From assembly GCF_037975245.1 (NCBI RefSeq), contig NC_092570.1:4188001-4252000 (forward strand): DNA of 64,000 nucleotides, read 5' to 3'. The first letter of the stretch is position 1; each line of letters begins with the position of its first letter. The notes beneath the pieces are model-generated. The model was not told the DNA's origin. It did no database searches and saw only the letters and a list, made by a program, of their open reading frames with translations. Made by a program: the position numbers and the translations under genes. The stretch is from Apostichopus japonicus. Taxonomy: Eukaryota; Echinodermata; Holothuroidea; Aspidochirotida; Stichopodidae. Below are positions 1 through 13,400 of the stretch, one piece after another.

Positions 1-105
1 CCACCCCACCCAACCAAGCATCAAATTTACACATTCATCTGACCACAATAGAACTTACGGAAAAGTTTGATCAATTTATAGGGTACTGTAAAAGTTAACT
101 CCTAC

Positions 106-2171
106 CTCCCACATAGGTTTAATGCCCAATTTGAATAGATGGTAGTCGCTGCTACTTGTAAGGTCACACGGCCTGGCTAGATGACTGTATAGGGTCCAAA
201 ACTGCTCCACCTGCATGGGGGTAAGAAAGGCGAGAAAAAGTTACCCAAAAAGGCAAATTGGCAGCGATATATTAAAGAGCCTTTTATTTTTTACTTTTCA
301 TGGAGGAATCTGCATTTTAATACTGTAAAAAGGCCATTAAACAAGTCTCCATAACTTGTGGGTTTGGTTTCTCGCTGCACACAGTTAACAAAACCACAAC
401 AGCTTGCATCTTGGCGGCACGACGTAAAAACAAAGGACTCTTTGTACTTCTGTTCGGCTTCAGTATTAACAAAAGGCCGCGACTCGTTAACTCTTTCCTA
501 CTATATTTGTTGTAATTTCTTGAGAAGCACTATATGAGGTTATATACTACACTTTTGCTCTTAGCAAGGCGTCCAAACAACCTCATCCTACATGGGAGAG
601 GTAACCCTTGTTCAGTAAATAAAAAAATCATAACACCATACTCTGGGATAATATTTTCATAAATGTGTTATTACATATAAACTGTTGAAAGTACTACGGA
701 CACCTAGCCAATTTTTAACAAGAATTAAGAAAAGACTTGTAAAATGGCCAATCTTTGATGGATTTTGATGGGAGTGCAGTTATTTTTGATGATTCCTAAT
801 GCCTATTAGAGTGATTAGGACAATGTACGTGTCCATAGACCTTTAAATTGATAGCATTTCAAGTCAAAGCTTCTGAAACGATAACAAAATGGCTACTGCC
901 ATGATTCTGCCAATCTTCAAGTATGGCATGGAATACTGAAAGCTCTTCTCTTGGAAAAATGGCAAAACATGTACACATAAAATATTTTTCAGCTTAACAT
1001 TTAAGAATTTTGCAAATGACCCCCGAAGCTAAGTGATCTGTTGGCAAGTACTCACAGAAGCAAACGACCCGACAATTTTGATATTTTGCTCATAATTTGC
1101 TGACGATGTCTTGTTGCCTGGTGACCTCCGGGAAAACCACAGGGAATAGGGAAACTGAAGGGCATGCTCACCAGGTCCAACTTTGACGTCAGGCTATCAG
1201 CAAGAGAGGAAATAAGAGAAAGAAGATGAGGAAGAGGAGGAGGGAGGGAGATGAAATTGTGTAAAACTCATCGATTTGAAAACAACTTTCATGAATAAAT
1301 CTACAGACAGAATTCCAAATTACTTACTCTCAAGTTGTCATTTAATTCCTCCTCATTAACCAGTTAATTCACTGTTTCATCCAATACAGAAAACATGGTG
1401 TCCCTCAAAGTTAATCTACGATTGTTTGTTTCACTTGCAAACCTTTTCAATTTTTTTTTTCTTTTTTCTAGAGCAATGTTTGGTAGATTAAATGGTTACA
1501 GTTTGCAGCAAATTCAGTAATGAAAGTTTTGTCAATTGAAGATTTTTTTGAAATGGGGATTGTCCTCACTTTACCAGGCTACACTTCACATATTCAAGGA
1601 CTTTCAAGATCCAGAAAAGAGACAAATTCCCTACGTTTGCTGTGTTCCAGACCATGTGGGAAGCATGTGTAACGTAATTGAGAAAATATATCACAAATAA
1701 AGTTGTGTGACTTGTCACTGCCTAGTCGAGACCATATCTGGTATGTTTCCAACTTGAGTTAGTTTATCATCTTCTCTCCAGGTGGACATGTGTATCACAA
1801 ATCTATTCGAGTCTTTGGACAATTGGTAACCATCATAATGGCACATTACAACACTGCATGTAATTGCAAAGGGTACTAGTTCCCAAATGAAATGACTATA
1901 TAAGTTGTATCAATGGAATAGAACAAGCTTTGATGGTGAAGTTTGAAAATGAGCTTCAATGTCACATTCCTCAAAATTGTCTTCGGTAGCAAAATTAAAT
2001 CAAGAATACTGTATAATATGGGAGAGACTAGTAAGTATTGTATGAATTTACAGTATCAAGTTTGTCCTTCTCACCCATTCAAATTTGGGACCTCCGTCTT
2101 CCTCCTCTTCTTCTTTGTCGTTTATTTTTGGCGTCTCAATTTGCTCTTTTTCATCTGGTTCTGATTGCGAT
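106..2171 (-). CDS. EIF4E2: eIF4E2 / 4EHP-type cap-binding protein, partial (3 internal exons)
   Basis: Three minus-strand exons join in frame: 2171-2075 (enters with one base of a split codon; acidic, ends GGPKFEW), 1193-1056 (46 codons, PDVKVGPGEHALQF then LWFSRRSPGNK, YEQNIKIVGSFAS) and 210-106 (35 codons, VEQFWTLYSHLARPCDLT, HLFKLGIKPMWE). All acceptors are AG and the donors are GTGAG or GTAGG; junctions 1 and 2 are phase 0. The protein is a class II eIF4E: it binds the m7G cap but does not recruit eIF4G well, and represses translation of selected mRNAs. Seen: the conserved VEQFW, the RP-DLT segment typical of 4EHP rather than eIF4E, the cap-stacking Trp of KPMWE, and Tyr in NYEQ where canonical eIF4E has its first cap-stacking Trp. 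The last third of the fold lies before base 1. The start exon is not identified. Introns 211-1055 and 1194-2074 hold nothing notable beyond a purine-rich run near 1200-1250. Confidence 0.93.
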
Positions 2172-4331
2172 CTGAAAATGATGAGAAAACGAAGAGCAAA
2201 TGAGATATTTTATCTCACAATGACACATGAGAATAAATTTTGGGGATATTCAAGCTGAATCTAATGTAATAACTCTTAAAGTCTTATATAAACTCCAGAA
2301 TAATCCCAAATGTTACATTTAAGCCATGAAACCGATTATAACAAAATAGACACTATTGTAAATGAATGTTAAGAAAACGGGGGTGGTTGGACCAATGCAG
2401 TTCTTAGACAATTTGCTGTGATTCTAAAAGTAAATATCTTGTCTTGTTTGACCCTCCAGAGCACTACTATTTGGGTACAGAGCTGAGGCACAAGTCAGAT
2501 TTGAGCACAGACAGGCAGGCCTATATCTAGTGTACAAGGTTTGGATTTCCAGTGTACACTTTGAGGAATCCCTCAGATTTATTCAAATTTTCTTCAACTG
2601 TATTCCAGTGCATGACTTAATATTCTTGCGATCACGTAGAGAAAAGTTTCCCGAATTCTTCCTTTAGTAAAGTAGTGCTAAGAGTAAGACCTACAATCTT
2701 AGTTCTTATGCATGAAAGGTTTTAACTACAGAGGGCATACTTTGGCCATTGAGAAGTAACCTCACCCTAAAAAAGATGGGTTCTTGACTTGCTTGCATTT
2801 TTGAAAAATAATATCATATTCTGAATTCCCTTTTGTAAAATACAAGTTGCCTTGGTTAACTGTATGTACTTAGGTGGCCCCTGCGCCTATGCTATGTTGT
2901 ATTAATTAAACTAATAATACACCATAATGGTCCCTGGAGTACAGTAGGCTAGGCTGCCAAGGGAGTATAGCCTAGGTGCCAAGTGTTATTCTGCACAGAG
3001 CTGCAATGTGGCAGACAAATTACCACAATTTCAAGCTTAACTAATGCAATGATTGGATACAACTCTCATACTCATAGGTTATGTTTGACCAACTTGAAGT
3101 TGACTATTCCTAGGTTATATGACAGTATCAACATGAGTTGACCTAGGCCTATACTGATACAGTCTTCTTATGTAGGCAACTGCATGGCTTACGACCAACA
3201 TACTTACACTTCTGTTATAGTACTCATGTTGGACCCGTTTAATATATGTGGAGAATATGGAATACAAGAAAGACAGCAATGTGATATCAAAATGTTTAAG
3301 ATAAAATAAAATCTCTAATACTGTTCACAAAAATGCAAAAAGGTTAACTATTTTTCAGCAGTTTCGCGTTGACTGCAGCCACCGAGTTCCTTTCGATTGT
3401 AAATATTTGTTACACCTTGAAGCGGTTCGAATATAGCATATTATTAAATTTCTTGAAAAGACAGAAAAATATATTAAAATAAATACATACTTTCAAATTG
3501 AATGGTAATTTTGATTGTAAAATAGGTTTAATAAACCACTAATTGTTTCATTCTTATTATCTTTAGTAGTTGCATGAGTAAGCTTTCTATAGGTAGGTTT
3601 TATACGAAGAAAAGGATTCGGTGGTAGGCAAATAATTCTCATCCTCATCAATCTTCACATAATCTGTTGGGACGAGATTTGAAGAATAGTATAAACCACT
3701 AATATTCATAGTGGGTCGCAACCACTTGTAGGGCCGTCAAGAAAGGTTTGGAGGGTTCATCAGAACCTCGGAAGGAAAAACATATTGCCGAAATTCGGAA
3801 AAATCCTGGACATAAATTATTTCAAAAATTGAAAAGTATGATACCACCAGTTCGTATAAAAATGTCTCAAAGGAGATAGGCCTATGCCTCCTCCCCATGA
3901 GACGTCTTCCCTGGCCACTGCATGGAGGATCGTTACCATCACGAGCGGCACTTGGTCTTTGGAGCTCTCATATGTTTTCTTCATTTTGTTCAAAATGATC
4001 AAACTTTTAGAGAAAAAAATTGACGAACAGACAAAATTAATCTACATCATGATGGGATAGGTGTGAGGGGTGGGGCTCCACCCAGGCTGTTAACATGCAA
4101 TATTGCCATATGTTAGTCACGTGGTACATATACCCATGTAAAGTTAATTTTAGTTTCGAATCAATATATTGAAGTTATGGGGTGTCGGACTGGGGGAAGC
4201 CAGGTTAGGGCGTGTTCCCTATATATGCCTCCAAAGTACCCCAGCCCCCCCCCCCCCCACCACTGTTATACGGGTATGCCTACATATTAGACATGATTCC
4301 TTTGCTGCGGTACGGGTGTTAGAAGCGCTTT

Positions 4332-4450
4332 CTGGTCACTTCGCCCAACAACCATTTCGCCCAACTGCCATTTCGCCTAACTAGCATGGTCATTTCGCCC
4401 AACCAGTATGGTCATTTCGCCCAACCAGCATGGTCATTTCGCCCAACCAT
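4332..4450 (+). repeat. 22-bp tandem repeat (TTTCGCCCAAC core)
   Basis: The core TTTCGCCCAAC recurs; full 22-bp units start at 4391, 4413 and 4435, preceded by diverged shorter units from about 4332. The spacing is exactly 22 bases in the last three copies, with CATGGTCA or TATGGTCA linking them. Confidence 0.85.
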
Positions 4451-5287
4451 TTTTTTACTCATATTCAGTCAGAATAATATCACTTTTTCTATTTCACCAG
4501 TTCAATTTGATTTATTTTGGGTTATATTACTTCGTGGTAGCTAAATAAAAGAAATCGATCGAAGTCTGAGTTATTTCTGGTATAATGGGAGGATTACACT
4601 TCTTTAGGCAGAAACGCATACAATGAAAGTTATTTTATTATACAAACAAAGGGGAATCGGTGTGGAATAATATCACCTTTTCTATGTCACTAGTTCAATT
4701 TGATTTATTTTTAATTTAATTTAATTTTTTTTAAAGGGGAACCGGTCTCCATAAAAGCCTATCAAATCTAACCCCTTAAACACTGATCCATCCTACCGAC
4801 TAACAATTCCCGAACGTTTCCTTATTAAATTGAAGGAAAAAAAATATAAATCCCGTCCGTTATATTGAAGTCTAGGGCCTTATATTTAATCAATGTAGCC
4901 ACTGTATCAATGTAACCACATTTGTAATCACATATGTAATCAATGTAACCACGACTTCAAGTTTCCTTAATATTCGGTTCGTATCCCGTAACGTTAACAA
5001 TTCCCCAACGTTTCCTTACATTAATGTTATACAAACAAAGGCCGGGAATCCACACTACCGTGCATGCGTAACCAGGAATACACTGACCTCAATTCGATAC
5101 CACTCAGAAAGCAACTGGGAAGGGATTTCAAGAGAAAATGTATTTTATTTATATTTATGTATAAGTATGATGGGTTGATGTGATGAGCTAGACGAGGTAT
5201 TCCAGCAAATTTTTATTGATGAGCGCGCCTGATGTTTAAATCGTGATTTGTCGAAGAATGAGAATATTGAAATAAAACTACCTGGAA

Positions 5288-5637
5288 TGCTAGCATTCGA
5301 CTCGCGCACAAAGAAACGTCTCATGCCGGTTATCTGACCTAGTTTCGAATGAGGTGTAACAGAAGTGTTAGACACCACCATCGATCCCAGAAAATACACA
5401 CAGTTTGCTACCGTCGGTAATTAGACACTAGTGTACAGTCAGTACATACAGCTACGGTCATTACCCACAACACAGTGTACGGGACATCTAAGGTCTAGAT
5501 AAAAGGTAACAATGTATGACGTTTCATTACTGTCTGCATTTTGTAGCGACAAGAAGAAAACGTCATTTGCAAGCAACGGAAAATTAACTTTTTCAGAGCG
5601 CGGCACGCGGTTTGGGGCGAGTCTTCAATGCCATTAA
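5288..5637 (+). mobile_element. TTAA-flanked MITE, copy 1 (left end eroded)
   Basis: Same sequence as the copies at 24184-24535 and 48938-49304: GACTCGCGCACAAAG near the left end, the internal run GAGGTGTAACAGAAGTG, and the right end GGGCGAGTCTTCAATG followed by TTAA at 5634-5637. The left terminus has decayed: the TGAAGACTCGC arm reads CATTCGACTCGC and no TTAA precedes it. It encodes no credible protein; the 84-codon minus ORF over it is a by-product. Confidence 0.8.
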
Positions 5638-7413
5638 ATCTTCCTTTTTTTTATACATGTATAATATAATAAATAATATATGACGTCTTTACAAGTCCCA
5701 CAGTTTGATTTCGTTTGAACAGGAGTTTGTATAGTATAAGGCGCAAGGCTTCCTCTTCCAAGTTCCGTTTTCTTCAAACCTACACAGGCTGTTTGCAGTA
5801 TTAGGCCTATAAACTGTTTACATTGTATTTTATCTTCTTTACTGTGTGACATTGTAATGGCACGTGAATGCTCCCGTAGTATGAGTTAGGCCTGTGAGTA
5901 GTGTGTCTGTATCTATGTATACATAAATTAGGCAATATGTAAGCAAATACTATCATACATCTATATATACATACCGGCTTTGTAAATTTTCTTTGAGTCA
6001 ACGCTCATTAACACAACATTAGACTTTCAACTTTGGTCTAGCAGGTAGCTTACGGTGAAGTAATGGTAAAGTGATGTTCTAGCAATATTTAGCAAAAGGT
6101 GAGTTATGGCTTGCTATGACTTTCAACTTTTCTGGCTCGGAGCAACACAGTTAACCCGCTTCCATTCTCAGCTGCCGTCTTTTATTTAAAGTTTCACTAG
6201 GCTAGTGCCTTAGTATTACGTTAGGCTATGTGTGGAACGTGAAGACTACGTTTACCTAGTTAAGCTACTTTAGTGTAGGCTAGGCCCTGATATAGTTTAG
6301 ATTTGTATCTCCGAAGGGTTGGGAAGCCAACAGAAGCTTGTTTGCAACCCTATCCGTGTGATGATCGTGGATGAACACCGGCTTATGCCAAGTCTTCTCT
6401 TTTCAACAAATGTTCAGAGAGTGATGTAGGGCTTACACTGTTACAGTTGGGCAAGGCCTAACAAGTAACAACAGTAACTAGCCTAGGCATAGTTTTTTGC
6501 ACTCGTTACCCATGCCTCAGTATTTTATTTTGATCAAGAAATTTTGAATCTATCTTTCAAACAACCCAAACCAGCTTAAAGAAATGTTGCACTCATGACA
6601 GAGTACATAAGTCTCCTTCAACAAGTGGTTTTCACACAGGGATTTTCCTAGTGTACAGTACACCAATAATATAACATGTTTATGCTTTACAACCAACACA
6701 GTCAAAAATCCTTTAACATTGTTTCTAAAGCTGCAAACTATAGCAGCAACGTCTTAGCCCACCCAGTGCAAAAAGGTGGTTGACAATCTGGCCCTGGCCA
6801 GTTGTCAGATTTTTCTTTCAAGTTCTAGCACGACATTACTCTGAAGAGATGCACCCACCCTTGAAATGATGAAAGAGAGGCAACACTGACAATAACATTC
6901 CTAAAAATTTGATGAAAATGTGAATGCGATATTAGGACAAGGCCTAGCGAAAGTTTGTCTTAACTTACAGTTGGTGCCGTCAATCTACAGAGCTCTTTCT
7001 CCACTACCCATAATGAAGACTTATGATGAAAACTTTAAGATCTTCTTACTAATGATAACAAGCCTAAAACTATTAAAAAAAATTAACAATTCAGTTGATT
7101 TTGTTACCAGTTTCCACATCTGCATGGCCAAATTTTCAGGAAATAGTACATCATTAGATTGTGTTTGTAATGGAATGCATAATAGTGCTTTAAAGTCTAA
7201 AATGTTCAACTAAACTACTAACTTCAACTACCATCTACTATCTTCAAAGGTATTATTTTTTACTAGATAAATTGAAAGTATTGCCAGGCTCTATCTAAAT
7301 ACGTGAAACAAAATTCTAAGATAATTTGCAAAGTCTGCAACAGAATGTTGTAATTATCCAAAGTGTTTTTTTTTCTCCTTTAAATTTCAACAGAAGCTGC
7401 TATTCTGAGGAGA

Positions 7414-10400
7414 ATGGCCGAAGAGGACATGGAGGCTGAGGATAAACTGGTCGACGAGGATCATTTAGCGAGAGATGGCGGTATAAATTTCTCGGAAGAT
7501 GAGCTTGAGGAGATTGATATTGATGTACATCCAGATGAGCCAGATCTTAAGGAACCAAACTGCCTGTTGCAGCCAAAACTCTGTCTGGTGTTTGTACAGT
7601 GTTGTGAGTATTTTCCCATCGCTGCCCAGAAAGGTTTTTGCCCTTTTAGAACAACTTGCAATATATCTATTCAATCAGCGTCCATAGCCTAGTGGTTAGG
7701 CTGTCTGCATATAAATATATAAATAATTGAAATTGTAGTGAGTTGGAAAACCAAGAACAGTGAAAAAACTTCCAGCCTCGACCGGGATTCGAACCCAGGT
7801 CTCCCGCTTTATATGCGGACAGCCTAACCAACTATGGACGCTGATTGTATGTCCAGAGGTTCGAAACCAGTAAGGAAGGTCGTAATTCCACTGTATGTGT
7901 TTGTCACCTGTATCGATCAATACTAGTTCTGTTTTGTTGACATATTTGCCTTACTCTAGAGATCAAACATGATGCTAACCAACTCGAAGTCATTTGTGAT
8001 TCCTAAAGTTGGATCTCGAAAGAGATACTTTGAACCGACATTGTTAATGAAATGGAGGTATATATATATATGACCAACAGTATCATGAATGTAGATGTTA
8101 CAATAAGGACAAAACTCTAAGATTCCAAAAGTTTGTTTTTGCTTGATATCTTAGGGTTCCAGCTACCTAAAAGGGGTATAGCAATTAAGTGATAAATACA
8201 CTATACAGTATAAGGAAAACCAGTAATTTAACTGGGGACTTCATTGAGAAGAAACAATGGACCATTCCAAATTATAGCACGTGGCCAACTGCAACAGTAC
8301 ACAATTGTGACAAAGCACTTTGGTTCATGAAGGTCAGGTTTGATGCAGTGCCTATTAAACACTGATAAATGTTGTGAATGAACCCATAAAAATCTAAAAT
8401 AAAGTTCCATGTTCACTAAATCAAATTATGTGTAGTTTCTTGTAACATCACAGTTTCTTTTGCAATCTGCTCTCTCACAACCAAGAACAGAGAGAAAAAG
8501 TTGCATCTTCAATATTTGGATTAGATTTTAGACTAAAATAAAGTCTTATAGCATATTTCAGCATGAAAGAAAGTATAAAAATGTGAATTGACCTCCATGC
8601 AAATTCAGTATTTGTGATAAGAAAAATAGAAAGCTTTTGCATTAACTTGAAGAATCAGTACCTAGGTCGATCATATTTAAATATTTGAAAAAAGAAAATT
8701 TGTAGAATTTCAATTATATTAATTAATCCCTACCCTTTTTTGTAATTTTCCTATTTATGGGTAGAATTGTAGAGACATTTAATTCATTCCTGATATCTCA
8801 CATTTGAAATACCATTTTATTTCCAGATTTTATTACCATAGCTTGCATTCTTGGAACTGGCATTCTGGGTAAGTACATATATCTATTCTTTCCAACTATT
8901 TTGATCTTTTCTAATGACACTGAAGTCTTCTATTTACAAATTAGGAATTTATCTCTAGCATAATACAGTGGCATAAATATATTGTGCAGATTTAACATCT
9001 GAATTAAAAAATATTATAAAAATTTCATAGTCGGATCTCAATTTCCAGTTCCTCTGCAGTTCACGTCTGAACATTGCCGGTGATCTCTGGCATCAAAAAT
9101 GATTATTGTGATGATGAGCATTTTTATGTAATACTTTGAAAATGTCTAAGCTATTATTTGCTACTTCAATCAATACCAACCACTCTGGCACACAAGACTT
9201 TGCAGAATAGGAAAGGGGAATTTAGCTTTACACTCTACCGGTCATGTCGAATCTGTAAAATATGAAAACCCTTGAAAAAAATAAATTTGTGTACAAAGTG
9301 ATCTGTAAACTGTTCTGTTTGATCAATACTACCAGTGTGGGTGGATCAGTTAAGTACTTTGCAGCTGAAAAAGCAAATGCTATTTGAAGGACTACAGGAA
9401 TCACAGCCGTCATTGTCTGAGTGGTTGTGAGCATGTGCAGTAAAGTTTACTCAGGGCGATACATGAGCGCTAAATGCATAACAGTCAAAGGGTTATTTAT
9501 GGTGTTGCATACCGAATTACTTTGTTGCAATGAACATTTCGAGTCCAACACAGGTGGTGTACTTTTGGGTTAAAAACAAAACAGGCTTCTTTTTTTACTG
9601 TGTTTGGTACAGAGATTCATGTTCTTTTGCCATTGTACTCATCCTACAAGTCTGTCTTAATGTACCTCTATAAATGATATCTTATTTCATGTACCAATCC
9701 TTGTTTGTTTAAATAGGTTTACCGGTGACCTTGGCAGAATCTGGGTTTTCTCCATTCTTGGTTTCCTTCTTCTTTTGCTTTATCATGCAGGTAAGAGAAA
9801 CCAAGAAATGATGAAATTGTAACCTTTCTTTTCATTTATTTGTCTTAACCAAGATGAAATAATACCATATTGGAAGATGTAATAGACAGAAACTGCTTTT
9901 GCAGACATAAAATTGAACACTATGAACTTAACTTGTTGACATGCTTACTTATTATACAATTTGAGGTGAACTATTTTTAAATTATTTGATCATATTGTTT
10001 ATTCTCCTTACAGATTCTGCTTGTGTACTTCTTTGTAGATTTGCTTCAGAGAGCCCATGCATACCACATTGATAAGTATAGGGTAAGTAGGCCACTGTCA
10101 ATTGGTTGGTGGGGGGTTACACTTTCTTATTTGTCAGAGACTTACATTGCTGTACTGATACCCTATCAACTGTTCAGTACTGATACACAATCATAAGGGC
10201 GCATGTCGTTCAGTGCCCTGCAGTCATTAGCACTGCAATGAGTCACTGAATTAATAGAACTCAAGGTAAAATATGTAGTGGTGGCATGTACCTTTTCGTA
10301 CTCCTCGGCATGATATCAGGAAGGGAAAAGTGCTGTATATACCAATATTACATATTTCTAAAGTTTGTTAAAATATATGATGCATATTTAACAGTCAAAC

Positions 10401-13400
10401 CGGCAGATATCTGGACAGGGATTATAATGGTTATGAATAATTATTCATGAATAATTAATTTTTAACCTCTCTTTCTTGCCAGTCGGCAGCTAGCCTGGAT
10501 GATGCTCCGTTGCCGATGTCAGAGGTCAGACAGGACGGCCACACTGGTGAGAGAAATTTACAATATCAGTTTCATTCTTTTATTAGTCACAACAGCTCTG
10601 TGATTACTCCGCCAATCTAGTTAACTGTTTTTGAAAAGTTACAATATTACTTGAACCCTCACTAACCCTTTGTCGTACAATAAAACAAGAGTCGTTCATG
10701 CAATAATTAGCCAAATTTCCTTTGCGAACAGAGCCTGGTACTTTAAAACTTAATCATATTACAGTTTGTGAATGAACCTCTTTTAATTAGAAGTGCCAAG
10801 GCCGTGACCTTCATCTTCCCTCTGATTATTTTTCAGCTCAATTTGTGCTCTCTTGCACATATATCAAAACGATTTGAGAATGTACAACCAACTACTTCTC
10901 TTTTTAATTTTTTCCTTTTTATCTCTTGCAGGTTTGCCAAATGGATCAGTTCATTCATACATCCAAGAGATTTCCAAAGTCGTACCCAAACCGAATCTCC
11001 ACACTCTCGGAGTACTGTTCCTCCCCCGTGGTCTCGGGGCTGCTTTTAACATCCTTGTCCTCTTAAATTTGTAAGTGATTACATGGGTACTGACTAATTA
11101 AATACAGGTCAACTAATGGGCCTCCTTTTCATCTTTGAATTACATTATGGTAATTCCACGGTATCTCCCTAGTGTGAATAAGTTTAACGCTTTTTAAGGA
11201 GATGTCACTCAAGATAGCACCTGGGCACAAAGAAAAATCAAGGAAGTTAATCCACCCTTAAGACCAAAGTCTTTACCTTGAGTCCCTTAGCATTGATGAT
11301 GATGACGTTCTTACAGCAAGTGAAGAAAAATTACATATTAAGAGTGCTTGTTCACATAGTTTACTATGAGACAACCAGACATTTATTTTCCAATATTTCA
11401 GAAGATTGCTTCGTTTTTCTGTACATTTATTGCTACATTATGAAACTATAGAGATTTTAAAATGTTTTAACTTAACAGATTCTAATCCACAAAACACTGT
11501 GTGCTATCTTTCTATACAGCAGAACCAAGTGACATTTTTTAAATTTAGTACAGTTGTTATCAAAGCCTTTGCAGTAGCAGGTTGCATATTATTGATAAAC
11601 TTTAATTTTGCCAATTTGCACTTTATTAATAATTTGCATTTGATTATACAAATTTCTCGTTGGCACGTTATTGGTAAAATTTTGAATTGAACTTCCTTTT
11701 CAGACCCCTAACTAAGAGACTTACTACAATGGTACAAACATATGCATTGAAGCATTTATTTCCTTTGTCTTAAAGTTTCATAGCTATACAGAGAGAATCT
11801 AGACATAACTATGGTGGGGGAGGGGGAGGTGGGTGGGGGCGGCATATTACAGGGGACTGGTGAAAGGGTTGAGACTAATGTTCTCCAAACTCATCAACCA
11901 CTGTAAAGTGAAACTACAAGATGGCCAGTTGTCACTCTTCTCTCCCACTTAGAGTTCAGATGAATGCCTTCCTTAAACAGTTTCCTGTGAAGGAAAAAGA
12001 TTTTATTTACAAACTTTCTAACTCTAAGAGGCTTAATTGCTATTAGTCATTAACCATATGTTGATCGCAAAGTTGAACAAAGTTGATCGCATCGATGCAA
12101 GACTTGATCCGTTTTAAAGTTTTGACTATTTATCTTTTCTGGGGGTTTCAGAGTTTTTTGTTCAAATGTCATTATCTCTGTTTTTGTTGCAAACGTCTCG
12201 TAATAAAGAATCTGTTTATATATTTTTTTAATTGATATCAGTAATTTACTATCGTCAGTAACTATGTATAAAATGATCTCAAACTGTTTTATTCTGTCTG
12301 TTTTCAGAATTTCTATTTTAATAAGTTATGCTCTGGCTGGCAGCGAAGCTTACGCTCAAATCCTCGGAATAAAGTAAGTGATGTTTTGAATTTACAGGAG
12401 GCAAAAATCACCTACCTACCTCTCCTCCTTAAATTCTCCTTCTTGTTCTTCTCCATCTCATGAAGAATGAAAATGTTGTGTTAAACTTTTGCACAAGTTG
12501 TTTATCACTTGAGCAGAGATGGTTCAGTTTGTAAGCAAGAAATAATTCTTTCAAACCATCAAATACTTTCAGTGTTCAGTTCTCTACAATAAAAATTTAA
12601 AAAATCCATAAAGTGTAAAACATTTGGTCTCTATGTCCCACACAATTGCAATAGTTTTTTTTATCCTAAATGAAAACTTTCAATAATAGCAAGAGAATAT
12701 TTTTGTAATTAATAATAACTTGTATAATAATTATTGTACAAGTTTTTGGTATCAATTTTGGAGACTCTTTTTATGACAAATTTCTGTGGTTCCTGTATGT
12801 GTGCAAAACTGCTATCCATGTTTAGCACTCGTATAGCAATTTGACCATATCAAAGTACCATTTTACGATGCGATACAAGATGAAACATTTTTCCCTGTAA
12901 TTGTATAGATACGGATAAAGTCATTTATTCATATTGATTAGAATTCCTTGTTTAATTAATCAAACAAAAGTTTCAGCTCCCCCTCTTCATCCTCTAATGT
13001 TTGAAGCGATGTTTATGTTACTAACGATCTTTATCTATGAAATTTTCCTAACGAAAATAAGGTTTATGAACTAATAATCCTAATGTTATTCTTTCGTGAA
13101 CATTGCTTAATTTTTCTAGCTTGCAATCGGGGAGTGGTCATGATTATTGTTGTAGATAATTCGAAGCAGAAGTGGAAGTTTTCCTTAGAAAGTATCAGTA
13201 AGCAAGAAAAATGGTTTGTGATCTGATTATGTATATCAATCAGATGAAATATATATATTTTGTCTATAAATATATATATTTTATCTATGGTTTTTGATCT
13301 GATTATGTATATCAATCAGATGATATATATATATTTTTTTTAAGCCTCCGTTCTCATGTTCTTATTATTTATTATTTACTTATTATTTTATTTCACTTTC

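Larger units (their letters stand above)
2172..7393. other. Upstream/intergenic region between divergent genes
   Basis: The region lies between the most upstream recognised eIF4E2 exon and the first coding exon of the transporter. It must contain at least one further eIF4E2 exon, because the 2171 exon begins inside a codon, and probably a 5' untranslated exon of the transporter, because the ATG exon begins after an AG acceptor at 7393. I could not place either firmly. A good donor context (AAAAG then GTGAGT) occurs after 6098. Contents otherwise: a homopolymer C run near 4246, a 22-bp tandem repeat and a MITE copy, listed separately. ORFs of 60-97 codons here have no recognisable protein character. 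Confidence 0.6.

Noticed and set aside
1574-1698. Plus-strand frame after a CAG acceptor ending at a TAA that overlaps AATAAA
   Set aside because: About 40 codons of plausible composition, but no upstream partner exon, and it lies antisense inside an eIF4E2 intron.
5145-5399. 84-codon minus ORF
   Set aside because: It covers the left end of a MITE and has no protein character; the same sequence elsewhere is not open.
7775-7846. Possible functional tRNA gene on the minus strand
   Set aside because: The B box and anticodon arm are good, but the acceptor stem does not pair and the D loop is shortened; it is part of a fold-back element.
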